Assembly (NCBI RefSeq): GCF_003945595.2
Contig: NW_024105087.1
Location: 2,547,001-2,611,000, forward strand
DNA: 64,000 nt
Origin: Pipra filicauda
Lineage: Eukaryota; Chordata; Aves; Passeriformes; Pipridae
Reading direction: 5' to 3'
Notes under the pieces: model-generated
The model's database searches: none
The model's input: only the letters and a program-made list of their open reading frames with translations
Told to the model about the DNA's origin: nothing
Shown here: positions 1-12,179 of the stretch, in pieces
How positions within the stretch are numbered: the stretch's first letter is position 1
How the letters are laid out: every line of letters starts with the position of its first letter
Program-made: the position numbers and the translations under genes

Positions 1-1327
1 ATTGCTCCTCTCCCCTCCACAGCGCCAGCAGGCCCTTGAGGTCTTTGATGTCGGACTCTGGGAGCACTGTGAATGGTGGTGCCATGCACACGATTGTCAA
101 AAGCCCTATCATGTGTCAAGAGAAGAGCCCTTCGGGCTGCAGCCCTCAGAACATGGCCTCCTCAGTGTGTAGTCCTGCGGGGGTGAACTCTGTGTCCTCA
201 ACTACTGCAAACTTTGGGAACTTTGCCATGCACAGCCCCATCGGCCAGGGAACCCCTCTGTCGCGCTCGCCGAATGTTGAAAACCGGGGGTCTATGTTGC
301 ACAGTCCTGCACACGTCAGCAACGTGGGGTCTCCGCTTTCCAGCCCTATAAGTAGCATGAAGTCACCGATTTCTAGTCCTCCCAGTCACTGCAGCGTGAA
401 ATCTCCCGTCTCGAGTCCCAGTAATATCACTATGCGATCTTCTGTGTCCAGTCCTGCGAACCTGAACTCCAGGAGCTCCATTGCCAGCCCTTCCAATGCC
501 AATAATAGGTCCACTCGTTCTAGTCCAGCGGTTAGCACTGTGGGATCGTCCATCTGTAGCCCTGTAAACAACTCCATAGGATTCCCAGCTTCCAGCACGC
601 CAGTGGGACCTAGCAGAAGCCAAGATACCGTTCCTAGTCCAGAAACAAAAGACAAGGGTCCTCAAGAACTCACGTTTCCTAAGATGGAGGAAATGGAGAA
701 CGCCATCTCCAACAACAGTCAGATGAACCTTGTTCAGTTCATAAAACCTGAGCCAGACGGGTCGTTCGGCAGCGCCTGCATTGGTGACAGCAGCAGCAAA
801 ATAAACTCAGATTCCCCCTTTTCAGTACCAGTGAAGCAAGAGGCAGCCAAACATGCTTGTTCTGGTGCCTCTTTTAAAGGGAATCAAACAGTAAATCCTT
901 TCCCCTTTACAGATGGCTCATATTTTTCTTTTATGGACGACAAAGACTATTACTCTCTTTCTGGGATTTTAGGACCACCCGTTTCTTCATTTGACGGAAA
1001 TTGTGAAGGTAGCGGTTTTCCAAATCCAGGCCTACGTGTGGGGATTAAGCAGGAGCCTGACGATGGCAGCTATTACCAAGAAAACAGTATACCATCCTCT
1101 GCCATTGTGGGTGTAAATTCAGGTGGACAGTCATTTCACTACAGGATCGGTGCCCAAGGCACCATATCCTTGTCACGGCCGGTTGCTCGAGAGCAGACAT
1201 TTCAGCACTTGAGCTCATTCCCTGCCGTCAGCACCCTCGTGGAGACCTGGAAGTCGCATTCAGAGTTGGCATCCAGAAGAAGTGATGGGTATCCAGTTCT
1301 AGAATACATTCCAGAAAATGTGTCCAG
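1..1327 (+). CDS. NR3C2: Mineralocorticoid receptor, exon 2 (partial N-terminal transactivation region)
   Basis: The product is the nuclear receptor for aldosterone and corticosteroids, a ligand-activated transcription factor. This segment encodes only part of its N-terminal domain. The frame is open from base 3 to the donor at 1327 (441 codons plus 2 bases). The first visible residues align with roughly residue 150 of the human protein, so the true start codon lies upstream; the TTG at 36 and ATG at 48 are internal. From about 95 to 640 the protein is serine/proline-rich, with 18 SP dipeptides, typical of the receptor's central inhibitory and phosphorylated region. Three sumoylation-type motifs are visible: IKPE (lysine codon 744-746), VKQE (834-836) and IKQE (1047-1049), matching known MR sites. 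The conserved AF1b block [17 protein letters not shown] follows the second, and the exon closes with EYIPENVS just before the DNA-binding domain. Recognition is from recalled human MR; confidence is very high. Confidence 0.97.
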
Positions 1328-1333
1328 GTGAGC
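1326..1333 (+). other. NR3C2: 5' splice donor of NR3C2 exon 2
   Basis: The sequence AG|GTGAGC is a near-consensus U2-type donor. The exon ends two bases into a serine codon (AG plus one base from the next exon), the same position at which human MR exon 2 ends before the DNA-binding domain. Reading through the donor gives AGG TGA, so an unspliced transcript stops one codon later. Confidence 0.93.
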
Positions 1334-1340
1334 TGGCAAA

Positions 1341-1382
1341 TTTCTTCTTTTTTTTTTTTTTTTTCCCCTTTCTTCTCCTCCA
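1341..1382 (+). repeat. Pyrimidine-rich tract with T17
   Basis: A T run (1348-1364) inside a CT-rich stretch lies 14 bases after the splice donor. U-rich sequence just inside an intron can bind TIA1-type splicing factors and help U1 recognise the donor. That role is inferred from general splicing knowledge and is not shown here. Confidence 0.7.
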
Positions 1383-4300
1383 TTAAACAAACAAGGCGTG
1401 AATTAAGATGGGGACCAGGGTGGTATTTCTCAAGCTGATGTGTAATTCTTGGTTTGAATTTCAGTTATTATCGTTAAATTTGTTGCTATCTTGCTGGTTT
1501 TTATTCTGCCTTTAATAAAACAAAGTGCTGGCTTTAGTATTTAAGAAGAACATATTATATTCTATTGTTATTAGGTTTGAAGGTATAGCTTTAATATGTT
1601 TATGAGCTCTTACTACTACAAATGTTGTTTTTCCCGTAATGAGAGCTTAGTAAAATTGCTCTCTTGTGTCCTATAATAGTTATTCTTCCTTAGCTAGTGC
1701 TTGAATGTGTTGTACCTCAGATGAAATGTTGAGATGAGGATAAGAAAATGATAGTGCCAGGAATCTGTTTTTGTAAAGAAGTATGGTTCTGTGTTTCCAC
1801 CAGACTTTAACTGGTTAAGTTTAAAAAAAACCAAACATTACAAGCCTGTGGCAACGTATTATTTCTGTATTTTAACTGTAGGAACATTTGGTTTGTATAT
1901 ATAGAAAAATGACTCCAGAAGGAGGAGGGCTGTTAAAACTTGATGCATTTGAAAGGGAGAAATGGATAAACTAATCTCCTCACTTTACGTGGAAGAGAAA
2001 TATGCAAGTGTCATTTGATTTTGGGTTTCTTGGCTGATTCCTGGAAGCACGTGCCTCTTCCGCAAGCAAGTGTCCGTGTATCTCACCAGGGAGGTTTACT
2101 TTCATAAACCCCGTAGTTTCATAGTCAATATTACAAGGCCTTCTGACAGCGTGACAGAGTTGAGATAGTTACACAGTCTCTTCATGTATCCAACAGGGTC
2201 CTGAAGGCTTTTGCTAAAGCTCCAACAGCTGGTAACAGAGTTGCATTTACCTTTCTCAAGTATTTTTTTCTCCTCATGAGATGTGCAGGTGCTGTCAGTG
2301 AATGAGGCATCTGCCTTATTCTTGGAGTGGAGTGAAGAGGGATGCGTGGGGTTTTCCATATTTGTATGGTACTAAATATTTCTGAAAATACAATGTCACA
2401 GTGAAAAACATAATATCTAAAACAATGGTGCTTTTGAGGAGTAAAAACAGCCACTGAGGTAAAAAAAGAGTTTAAATGCTTTATCCTCGTGTCTGTCCAG
2501 CACTTCTAGAATCTCCTTATCATTTTGCAAGCCATACCTCACTTTTTCTTTGGCCATTTCCAGTATGGTCTCTAAAAATGCACTTTTTAATATATCTTTC
2601 TCAGGTTTAAAGGGCTGTATCCCACCATCATGCTGAGCTTTGCATGTAGCTGGATATTTGTTATCATCCAGTCTTGGCTTAAATGTACTTTCTTGGATCA
2701 AGGAAGATGGAGTTACTGTTTTCTAGTTGCTTTACCTGATGAAATTATCGTAAATTGCATTATTTATATAGTGAGAAAAGTTCACCAGAAGACCGATGGA
2801 ATGCCTGAAAAGAAAGACCCAATATTTTACTGCCTTTGTGGTTGAGCATTGTTGCTTGGGCAAGTAGCTCCTGCCAGCTGTGAGAGCTCTTGTGTGACTA
2901 AAAGCTTGCTCTCAGTCAAGGTTGTCATCCATTGCAGGGGCAGGCACAAGAAACAGGGAGATGCAGGTAGAAGCAGAGTTGTCACCAATAGCTGTGTTTT
3001 GAGTGACAGTTTCTCATAAGGCTTTTAAAGGAGTCTTCTGGTCTGACATTAGTCCGTGGTAGCTCTAGACCATGGATAATCTATGTCATCAGACTTGGTG
3101 ATGACACAGGCTCGATATGATAGACTTTCCGGTCTTTGTTCTCTAAGCTGGTATATGTAGGGTATGCAGGTGAATGTAGCTGTTACCTTTGCAGGATTGA
3201 AGTCTTGAAAGTTTTAGTGCTCAGAGTTGTTACATGTGGAATTCTGTTTAGGTGATGGAGATCTTCAGGATTGCGACACTTCAGGCATCCTGATCTGTAC
3301 TTGAGATTAGGACATGTGTCATCCTTTCAAATCTCTTAACTCAACCCCATTATTTAACTAAATGTTGTTCTTAATCTGCTTGGCAATGGCTTTATGCCAA
3401 CAGTTGCAGCTGGTCACCTGTGCAAAGCCCTTAAAATTTTCAAGGTAAATTGATGTAGAGGTTGTTTTAGCAGTGCAGATTTGAATGCGGGGGTGCCTGC
3501 TTGAGTTTGTCTGCTGATGAGACAAGTCATAAAGAATCAACGTAAGATGTCACGCATGTAAAAGCTCGCTCTTGCTGTTGAACCTCAAACTGATCTTTAC
3601 TTATTATTTTTGCGCTGTGTTCCAGCTAAAACGGAGGAAATCATGCTCAAGTTAGTTAATGCTCTAAAGTGTTGTATTAAAACATGCGTAGTTTAATACC
3701 ATGTCAGATCCAACATCCCAAGGTGGGTTTCAGCTGTCCCATGTCCACATGGTAGTGGGATTCCTAAGTGTCTCTTCCCTTCATATGTCAAAACAGCAGC
3801 ATCACGCCTCGAGATCCAAATCAGATCCTTGTTACTTCTAGTCAGGTTTTTTCTGATGTGTCAAGCATATCAGGCATCATACATTTTGCAGACTTCTATA
3901 GCATATGATTAACCCTTTGAAATCTGCAATTTTTAAGGTTTCTGGTATTCTAAGTCTTCATCTTTTTTCAGGTGTATGTATCTTTCAATATAAATTGCTG
4001 TAAGCAAAGATTAGGTGAAGGGAAAAAGAAGGCTACATGGTTCTCTAAAGCCAATATGTAACCAACATGGAATATATCTTGTTAAAGCAGCATTATTTTC
4101 TAAACCTTGATGTCATACCCTTTCTGAACTGCTTCAGACTTGCAGTTTACATGGTGAAAAGAAGTGAGTGACCAAATGAAGACATGTTTTCATGTTGAGA
4201 ATGACTCTTTAGAATAGTACTGTAAAAAAAAAAATATTTTCCTATGAGGATATCACTTTTCTTTAATCAGTTACATTTGCTAGTAGTGTCTAATAACCAT

Positions 4301-7300
4301 AGCTGAGCATTTAAAATGCCTTGCTACCTTGTTGACTGTGCCAAGCACCCACTGTCAACTAGAACATTTATCTTTTTCTCCTTAAGTTACTTTTATTAGA
4401 TGTACACAGTTATGGTTTTGTTCTTTTTGAGTTAGTAGTAACTTTGTTTTATAACATTGCAACTTGTGGTGTTTGGGGAGTGAGAGCCTCTTAAGCAAAA
4501 CCAAGTTCCCTTTTATTCTCTTTTAAATTTTTTTTTCTGCTAATACACATGCAGAACATGTCTTTGTTTTTGAAAGATTTTTGCATGTTTAATTTTTAAT
4601 AAAGGGTGAATCATACTTGTCTGTCTGTGTGTATAGATTTCCACTCTCCATGAAAGGTGTTTCTAAGAAATAATGGTTTCCAAACTAAATGATAGCAAAG
4701 TGGTCTTGAAAAAGAAGTTGTGTCCAATTGTGTGATGTCATTGATGAAACACCTACACTAAGAATTCAGATAAGATTTCACTTCAAGGTGATTAGTGCTC
4801 ATCTGAATCAGGGTACTAGCCTAAACCTCATGGTCGTGCCAATGTGATTTTCAAAATGGCCTAGGAAAATGTCATGGTTGCTTGAAACAACAGTAAATAT
4901 TGAGGAGGATGACCTTTCTGCTGCATTAGCTCTCACCTAAAGCTTCTTCTGCAAATGTGCCTTTTCCCTCTAATTTCCATATTAACTCATGTATGTACAC
5001 ATACATACTCGCTTTTCTCAGTGGTTGTGGTGGAAACAGAGGGCAGATACTCCTACTTTCATTTTTTTCCTGGCAATTCCACTGGTGTGGGAAGAATTCA
5101 CAAAGTTTGATCTGTTGTTATTCAGAAAGTTTAGTATTTTAACATAAATTGGGTATGTTTATTTATAATTGTGTTTCAATTGTTGTCATTCAAACAAGAA
5201 GATTTAGAATCTAATTTATGTCTGTTAAAAGGAGTTGAAAGATTGTCACTTCTTGGGGTTTATGGTGAATTTTTTGATCAAACATTGACAATATTTTATG
5301 GACTTCTTATATCTATCTGTTCCTGAGCCATTCACATGAATCAGTATTTTTTTCATAGACCCTACTTGAAACAGTTCCCAAAAAAACCCACCCCCACTCA
5401 ACCAAAAATCAAAAAGCAACCTGACAACATGATCTTCACTTACCTGTAACCTTTATTGACTTGAATAATTGATTCTGGTTAAAATCAGATTTCAGGCTAT
5501 TGCGAGTATTTTTGTAAATAAACTTTTATGTTAAATATTATCTAGAATAGTCACTTATCAGAATTATACCTGCCAGGAAGATAAAGGTCTGGTAAATATT
5601 ATTTTTTGAATTTGTGAATGGCCTTGACCTCTGTTTGTTTGCTGACGGACTTTATGAGAAAAGGACCATGCTGTTAAAATATTCTCCATGCTTGGCAGGG
5701 CTCTTTTCCCCTTTAGCGTCCCTCAAATTTACTGTGCAAACTTCTTTCACAAATGATTCTTTAATATCATAGACCATAGCCTTAAATCTGTATTTTTCCT
5801 TAATTTCAGTTTGGGAATTAATTTCCTTAATTTCAACTTGTTTTTGTAGGTTCTTGTATAATTTTGTGTGATTTTTTTTTTTTTTAAACAGCTTTGGGTA
5901 TAATCTTGACGTAACAGAGACCTCTGCATATTCTTTATTTCTCACTGAAGAAGTTAGGAGTCTGTATTAATATGTCAGGCGAGGAGGTTGAAAGGTTCTT
6001 CTTGGCATACCAGCATGCACTGAACAGCCTCAGACTTTCTACAGCTTTCTTTGTTGTTATTTTGGTGAGGGTGCTGGGGTTTTGTATTGTTTTTTATTGA
6101 GGAGTTCAAAGTCTGTGTAAAGTATTTTCCCATAAAATGTGACTGCTAATGATGCCTTATTTTCTCTTAAAATTATACACATCAATTGACTTCTGTGCTG
6201 TGACAGCGAGAAGTCCACATGACTGGAAAATTGTATTCCATAAATGAGTGGGTCTTCCAAATCTGAGGAAATAAGAGCTCTGTTGTCAGTCCATGTGCTT
6301 GGGCTTGATTGTTTCTTTTTGTGTGGGGGTGAGTAATGTTATGTATTACCAAAACATTTCGATTGATGGTCGATATCACTAAACTTTGCAATACTTGGCT
6401 GTTGGAAATCAGTTTGCCATATTTCATTCTGATGGTAGCTAATAGTTGTTGCTTGGTTTTTATATCGCTTTTGGTAGCAGGGAATCTCACTATGATATCT
6501 TCTTTTGATGGTGTTCTGAAAAAGGGGAAGGTGCGGTCACCTTCATGCACAGAATTTAGCAAGCAGAAGAAATTTTGATTATCCATTTTTTGACAGTGTA
6601 CAGGGATCAGCCCATTTTCATGAGGACTGGAAGACACATCAATATGTACTGTATGAAACCATGCCCATCCTATTTTATGGGGTGTGTGCTGCAGTTAGGC
6701 AGGTGAGCATGCACAGGGGTTGCTGCAGCAGATTCAGTACTCGTGCAGTACTCCTGTTGTCTGCAGAGGGAGTAAATTGTTAAGTTGTGGTTCAATAACC
6801 TGTCCTTACTCAACCAGCACTTAACATTAATGGAGCTACAACCTGCTGTGAAGTGCTCTGCCCAGATGAATCAGATTTCTAGATACTTATTGGTGCTTTG
6901 CTGATCCCAGGCTTGAGTAGTGGTCGCTGTTGGGTATCATTTGTAGCTGAACAGGACATTGTTTGCAGTGGTGAAGTACTGTGTTGGGCCCTGCCTTGTC
7001 TGCTCTCGCTCTGGTTTTGCCCTTTGATTGGGTGTGTTGTATGTGAGAGCCAGGTCTGGTTCCTGGTCCAGTTAATTCTGAACCTCTAAAAACCAACAGG
7101 ACAGTGAAACTTGGTGAGCAGTGTGATGTGATCTGGATATGGGAACAAACTGAAGGGATGGAAGGAGAAAGGAGCCTATGAAATATCCTAAGTGCACCTT
7201 TCTGCTAAAAGATGTGTTGTCAAGCCATAATCCTAACGCTTATATTTTCAGGGTATAGTTTTAAAAGGCGGTTTCTCTTTTTTAACTGTGTGTCTTGAGT

Positions 7301-9689
7301 CTTTGAACAGAGGTTGTAGGGGCTGGGATTAATAATGGACTTACTTGACCAAAACTTCTTGGAAAACAGTGGAATGCTGTGATTTCAGATTTAAGATCTT
7401 AGAGGTCAGAAAATACCCCAGTTTAGGATTAATATAGAACCATGACTTTTTCTCTGGAAAATGTGTCTTAAAATATGGCCGTATAAGAGTGATAAAAATG
7501 GTCCAACGAGGAAACTAAAAAGAGCGTGCGAAAAACAGGTATTAAATCCATCTAAGTTTAGTACTTTTATCAGCTTTCACATGCAGCTGGTTTCTACGCA
7601 GTGCTTGGTGCTCAGCATATGAATTACTTTACTTCAGTTTCCTCTGAGTGAGGGATCTGTGGAGGAAAAAAAACCGAGCAGTATTTCCATCGTGTGCAAT
7701 TGACCAAGTTCTTGCAGCGTTATTGGGCACGTTCGAATGCACCCTAAATAGACCATGGCATGATTTGACTGCTTGCTGCCCTACCAGTGTAAACTGCAGG
7801 GGAAGGTCGCTGTCTGATGGGTCCTCCGAAAGCCCTTTCCTGCTGGAGCCACCTTGGCTTGGTTGCTGGAGGAGACAGGCTGACCTTGGAGGAAGGCATG
7901 TTTTTTGCTTTACGCTGCAGAGGAAGGGATTGCAGGTCAGGAAGTCCCTGTTTATCCATGCCAGCAGTTCCCAGTGTAGCCTGCTCCAGTACCACTGCTG
8001 GCAAAAGGAGCAGCAGCATCTCTCTCTCCCTCTCTCCTTCTGCGTGGGAGGAGGCACTCCCTTCTCAGACTTGGAAGCAGGATGCGTGCGCATCCTTAGT
8101 AATACATGTCTTCTCTTCAGGAACCCTGGAATTCTACAAAACCCTGAGAGTTTATGTACTTTCCAGACAAAGTTTTCAGATTAATTGTCTCTTTAGATGG
8201 GAAGCTTTGTGACCTTGTTTGGGGTTGTTTTATTTGTTTTTGTTGTTTTGTTTGGTTTTCCAGCTGAGGCTTATTAATGTGGTTTAGCAGAGCTTTGTGA
8301 TGTGTTTTCTGAAAGGAAGTGATCTGGGGGTTTCCCTTTTTCTCTGATTTCTTTGCTGAAATCAATGCTGAAGGACTTAGAAGACAAAAAACACCCCCAC
8401 TCCCCCACATCCCCCAGAACCCTCTCCCAAAGCAAACAAACAAACAAACAAACAAACAGAAGTGCAGAAAACCAAACCCATGCTGTTCATTTTGGATTCT
8501 TAAAAATATAGGTAACACTGGTTGTACCTATTCAATATGTGAACAAGGATTTTTGCAAGACACTCTTTATTTACTGAGTTGTATTATAGCAAAAGTTCCC
8601 ACATTGCTGGGTGGTCACAAGAAAATGAAGTAGAATTTTATTTCTTTATCTTAAACAGTGAATTAAGCTCCTGCAATTAAATTAGAATGTGTTGTTAGCT
8701 GGTTGCTAAATTCAATTTTGCAAAATCTGCAGTCTCTAAACTGCGTATTGGCTTCCTGAACAAATTGATAACTTAAATTTCATATTGGGAGGTGGGGTAA
8801 CTTAGGCTTTATATGGTATTTTTTGAAGAAGAAAAAAAGTAAACTTTGGTTAGAACACTGGAGCAGAAACAGAATCCAGTATTTGTGGATAATAATGTAA
8901 AATGGCTTATAGGAATTTGTACGCTCCCCTAAGATGCATGAGTACGCTGCTGATTGTGGTTAGTGATAATAATAGATCAAAGAGTTAGAGCCCTGAGGTT
9001 AGAAAGCAAATTTCAGACTAATTGCTGAATGTTTCTGACAATTTTTATATCACTTCACTCGTTTCCATTCTCTCTTCTGAACAATACTTTCTGCTTGCAT
9101 CTGGAGGTAAAATAACTTTTTGAATGAGCTTTCAGGCTAAAATTTGGACTCAATATATGAGTCTTTTCTATTGCGCTTTTCATTCCATGTCTGCTTTCAG
9201 GAGGTGTTATCCCAAGTTTCTAAAAGTGGCAGCTTTATAAACCAATTCCATAGCAATTAGGTTTCTGGAAAATAAGCAAATAAAAAACCTTTCCATGTTT
9301 AACAATGTTTTCTGAATCTTTTGGATTTGTGAGAATATCTTAATTCCATTTTTGTGTACGTGTTTGACCATGTCAGGTGCATGTTCAGTTTTAAGTCTAC
9401 AAAACAAACACGTATTTTAGAGGTTTTCTTTTGTGCAGTGTAATCCATCTGTGGTCTTTTAATCACAGGTCAGAATTGGGAAGTAAGTAGCTGTGTTTGT
9501 CCTGACCAGCATTTTGCCTGTCCCAGCTGCTGAACTGTAGGGTCTCACTGACTTTTTTGGCAATGGTTTTCTGACTACTGTGTTATGCTGACATCATGCA
9601 GTCCTGCAAATCCTGTTGCTACAGTACTTAATTTCTTTTGTTCTCTTCTTCTGTACCTGCCTCAAAGGGTCAGGATGGTGCAGGGAAAC
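1383..9689. other. Intronic DNA without supported genes
   Basis: This is mostly unique AT-rich sequence. It contains a T14 run at 5872-5885 and an (AAAC)n repeat at 8433-8459. A stretch at 2102-2722 on the minus strand has weakly coding-like translation and is described as a finding. A GC-richer patch near 7640-8110 is open in several frames on both strands, but its translations resemble no family I know and are low-complexity in places. No promoter or RNA gene is recognised. Confidence 0.7.
8433..8459. repeat. (AAAC)n microsatellite
   Basis: About six tandem AAAC units follow a C-rich purine/cytosine stretch (8388-8430). A T/G-rich stretch with GTTT units at 8217-8262 is roughly complementary and about 170 bases upstream, so weak pairing between the two in RNA is possible. 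Confidence 0.85.
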
Positions 9690-9963
9690 TGTCCCGGTCT
9701 CGGCTTGGGAGTTCCCCAAGGAGATTGGAGCGGTTACAAAGCAAAGCAGTGCTCTGCTTAATAATTTTTTACGTCATGCTTTGCTTCTTGATGGTGGATT
9801 CAGGCCATAGAGGGAAAGGGGGCTGAGAAGTTTGGCTGGCATGGGAAGGGCCCGCGGCCCTGCCATGCCCCTCCATCCCCGCCCGCTTGCGCAAGGCGGC
9901 CGGGTCCGTGTACCCGTGTGAATGCGTCACCTGGCGTGTCCTTACCCAGACCTGTGTTCTCCG
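9690..9963. promoter_or_regulatory. CpG cluster with GC-box and CRE-like motifs
   Basis: Roughly a dozen CpGs fall in 9850-9963, with several more in 9694-9772, in an intron otherwise almost free of CpG. Motifs visible are ACGTCA (9771-9776, CRE half-site type), CCGCGG (9852-9857), CCCCGCCC (9877-9884, Sp1 GC-box type) and TGCGTCA (9923-9929, CRE/AP-1 type). This could be an intronic enhancer, an alternative promoter or a small unmethylated patch. It is too short to be a classical CpG island, and function is inferred from composition and motifs only. Confidence 0.3.
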
Positions 9964-10107
9964 AGCCCTTTGGAAACCTGGTTTCACAACTGTCGAGACC
10001 CAGTTTACTCTGGCAGTGTCTCACCTTGAAAAATCAATTGTGTTTGTGTCTTTAGCTCTCTGTTAGTGCTGCTGCGGGTAAGAGAGTGGGGAGGGGACTC
10101 TTTTCGT

Positions 10108-10418
10108 AGTATCATGGAATGGTTTGGGTTGGAAGGGACAAGAAAGATCACCTAGTTCCAACCCCCCTGCCAGAGACCTTCCACTAGACCAGGTTGCTGT
10201 AAGCCCTGTCCAACCTGGCCTTGAACACTTCCACAGGTGTGGCATCCACAGCTGCTCTGGACAACCTGTTTCAGTGCCTCACCACCCTCACAGTAAAGAA
10301 TTTTTTCATAATGTCTAATCTAAATCTACCCTCCTTCAGTTAAAGCCATCCCTCTCCCCCCTGCCCTCCCTTGTTCTATCACTGCATGCCTGTGTAAAAA
10401 GTCCCTCTCCAGCCTTTG
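10108..10418 (-). mobile_element. CR1 LINE, 5'-truncated 3' end
   Basis: Read on the + strand this is the reverse complement of the avian CR1 3' region. It begins at the degenerate terminal octamer region and the GGTTTGGGTTGGAAGGGA block, and continues through ACCAGGTTGCT, TGGCCTTGAACACTTCCA and CACCACCCTCACAGTAAAGA. It ends near AAAAGTCCCTCTCCAGC, where similarity stops. CR1 is the dominant non-LTR retrotransposon of birds and nearly always inserts 5'-truncated, as here. No coding part of ORF2 is retained. The copy is antisense to NR3C2. Edges are good to about 10 bases. Confidence 0.95.
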
Positions 10419-12156
10419 GTAGGTGGTTCACCACATTCTCCATTCACTTACAGCCTCTTGTCTGACAGGAGTAGTGCTGGAGGTAGGACCTGGTCTTCTA
10501 GTCAAGCTTCATCTAGGTCACTGCCCTCAGACTAGGAGCAGGAAAGGGATTGCTTCTGGAAGTACCTTAAGGTTGGGGCATCATGACAGCAACCTTTCTT
10601 TTCTCTCAGGAGGCACGAGTTCAAATATGAGCTGCTCCGAAAGGTCGGAGATCTCACTTTTAGTGCTGCTGAAGACTAGTCTCTAGAAACCTGTCATGCA
10701 CTTCAGCATTTTTGAAGACTGGAGTGCCAGGGACCTTGCAAATGAAGGTGGGCGGGAAATTTGCACAGTTTCCAGGCAGACTATCTGAGCTGTCAGCTTC
10801 ATTATTTTAAACTAAATTAAATTTGTGCTAGAGAGTGCAGTATGTTGGAGCAGTTAGAGAGCTCTTCCTCTAATGGTAGCTTTGGAGATACTTTGCTAGA
10901 CATAACTGTGTTAACTTCCAAACTCATTTGGATAAAATAAATTAAACAACTAAAACCTTGCACAGGTGTGGGTCCTGGGATAGGGGAGAACTTCCTGGAA
11001 AAGTTCAAGAGTCTGTCTTGAAGACAATATACTTTTATGTTTGCCATTTCTAAGGCTCAAGGTCCATTCTTTTTTATTGTTCGGTAGAAATTGAGCACGT
11101 GTCATCGCTTCTGGACCACTGCACGTGTCGCTTGCCGTAACTGGCAAGAAGTCTTGTCCCAGACTTAGGCACAGTCCTTTGTTTATGTGTCTGTCCACGT
11201 CCTTACATTTGGGTAGTAAACCTGCTCTCTGAAGCTGTGTATGGCAGTGGACTCTCTGGGCACCCTGAGCTCAGCAGGGAGAGACCAGGATGCCCTGGGC
11301 TGCAGTGAAGGTTCTTTTCCCCCATTTCTTCAGAATTGCCCCCCAGCTGGTAGCCTGTTTGCTTGGATTTAGGGTACCTCATGTTTGGTTTTGAGCACTA
11401 AGGCTTTCTCAAGTTAATAATTAAAAACAAATATTGGCCAATAAATATTCCTTAAGGATAAGAAAAAGTTACTGAACAGGACTGGCTTGTCAAAATTCTG
11501 CATAGAACCTTTGTTGCAGACTGCCCTGCTGGAAAATGCATGAAGTAAACCCACATTGCTGCAGAATTAGCTCTACAAACCCTGCACAGCTTTACCATAC
11601 TCTTCCTTCAGATACACAGTGGCAAAGCAGAATAATTCCAATTGATACCATTAGGATTTTTAAATCCTTATTTTAATCTGAATCTGTGTAAATTAGCTGG
11701 AAGATGAACAAAGTGTGTGTGGGGGGTTAAACGTGTCAGCTTCTGCTCAGTGCATGGAAGTAAATGTTGGAAGTGGTCCAGAGCTTTATGACTGCTGCCA
11801 ACTAATGACATAAGATAATGTTGCAATGAAACAATGCACTTGATTTGCACTTGTTTCCCAACTAACCTTTCTGATTCTTGAGACTGCTTGAAATTTGTGT
11901 TTCTGGAGCTTTGACAGTAAAAAGGAGATTAGGCATTGAAAATTTTGACTGATTAAATATGCAGTAATGACAACTTCAAACTGCACATGCAGATAATAAG
12001 ATAAAGAACGGTTACTCGCTTCATATTAAACCCATTTGGTGAAAGAAGCAAGGAGGATGAGTGTTTTGGATGGACATGTTATCTTAAAAAGGGAAAAAAG
12101 TCAGAGGAGCTAATGTATATAGAAATAGAAGTGAAAACAGTGAGTTGCTGATTTCC

Positions 12157-12179
12157 TTTTTTTTTTTTTTTTTTTTTTT
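12157..12179. repeat. Homopolymer T23
   Basis: An uninterrupted run of 23 T. No recognisable retroposed sequence flanks it on either side, so it is not demonstrably the tail of an element. Its exact length is likely to vary between individuals and sequencing runs. Confidence 0.9.

Noticed and set aside
5..22. A splice-acceptor-like pyrimidine tract ending in CAG at the window start, suggesting exon 2 begins at 23
   Set aside because: The reading frame stays open through it from base 3. The translated residues ([11 protein letters not shown]) continue the MR protein in register, and the orthologous human exon begins far upstream of this point.
36..38. TTG or the ATG at 48 as the protein start
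   Set aside because: Both lie inside the coding exon. The residues align with the middle of the MR N-terminal domain, so the real start is upstream of the window.
5652..5945. 97-codon lysine-rich open frame on the minus strand
   Set aside because: It runs through a T14 (A14 on the minus strand) repeat, overlaps a second open frame on the same strand, and resembles no known protein.
7629..8212. Open frames of 131-178 codons on both strands
   Set aside because: Overlapping open frames on opposite strands in a GC-richer patch, with no recognisable domain. Composition explains them.
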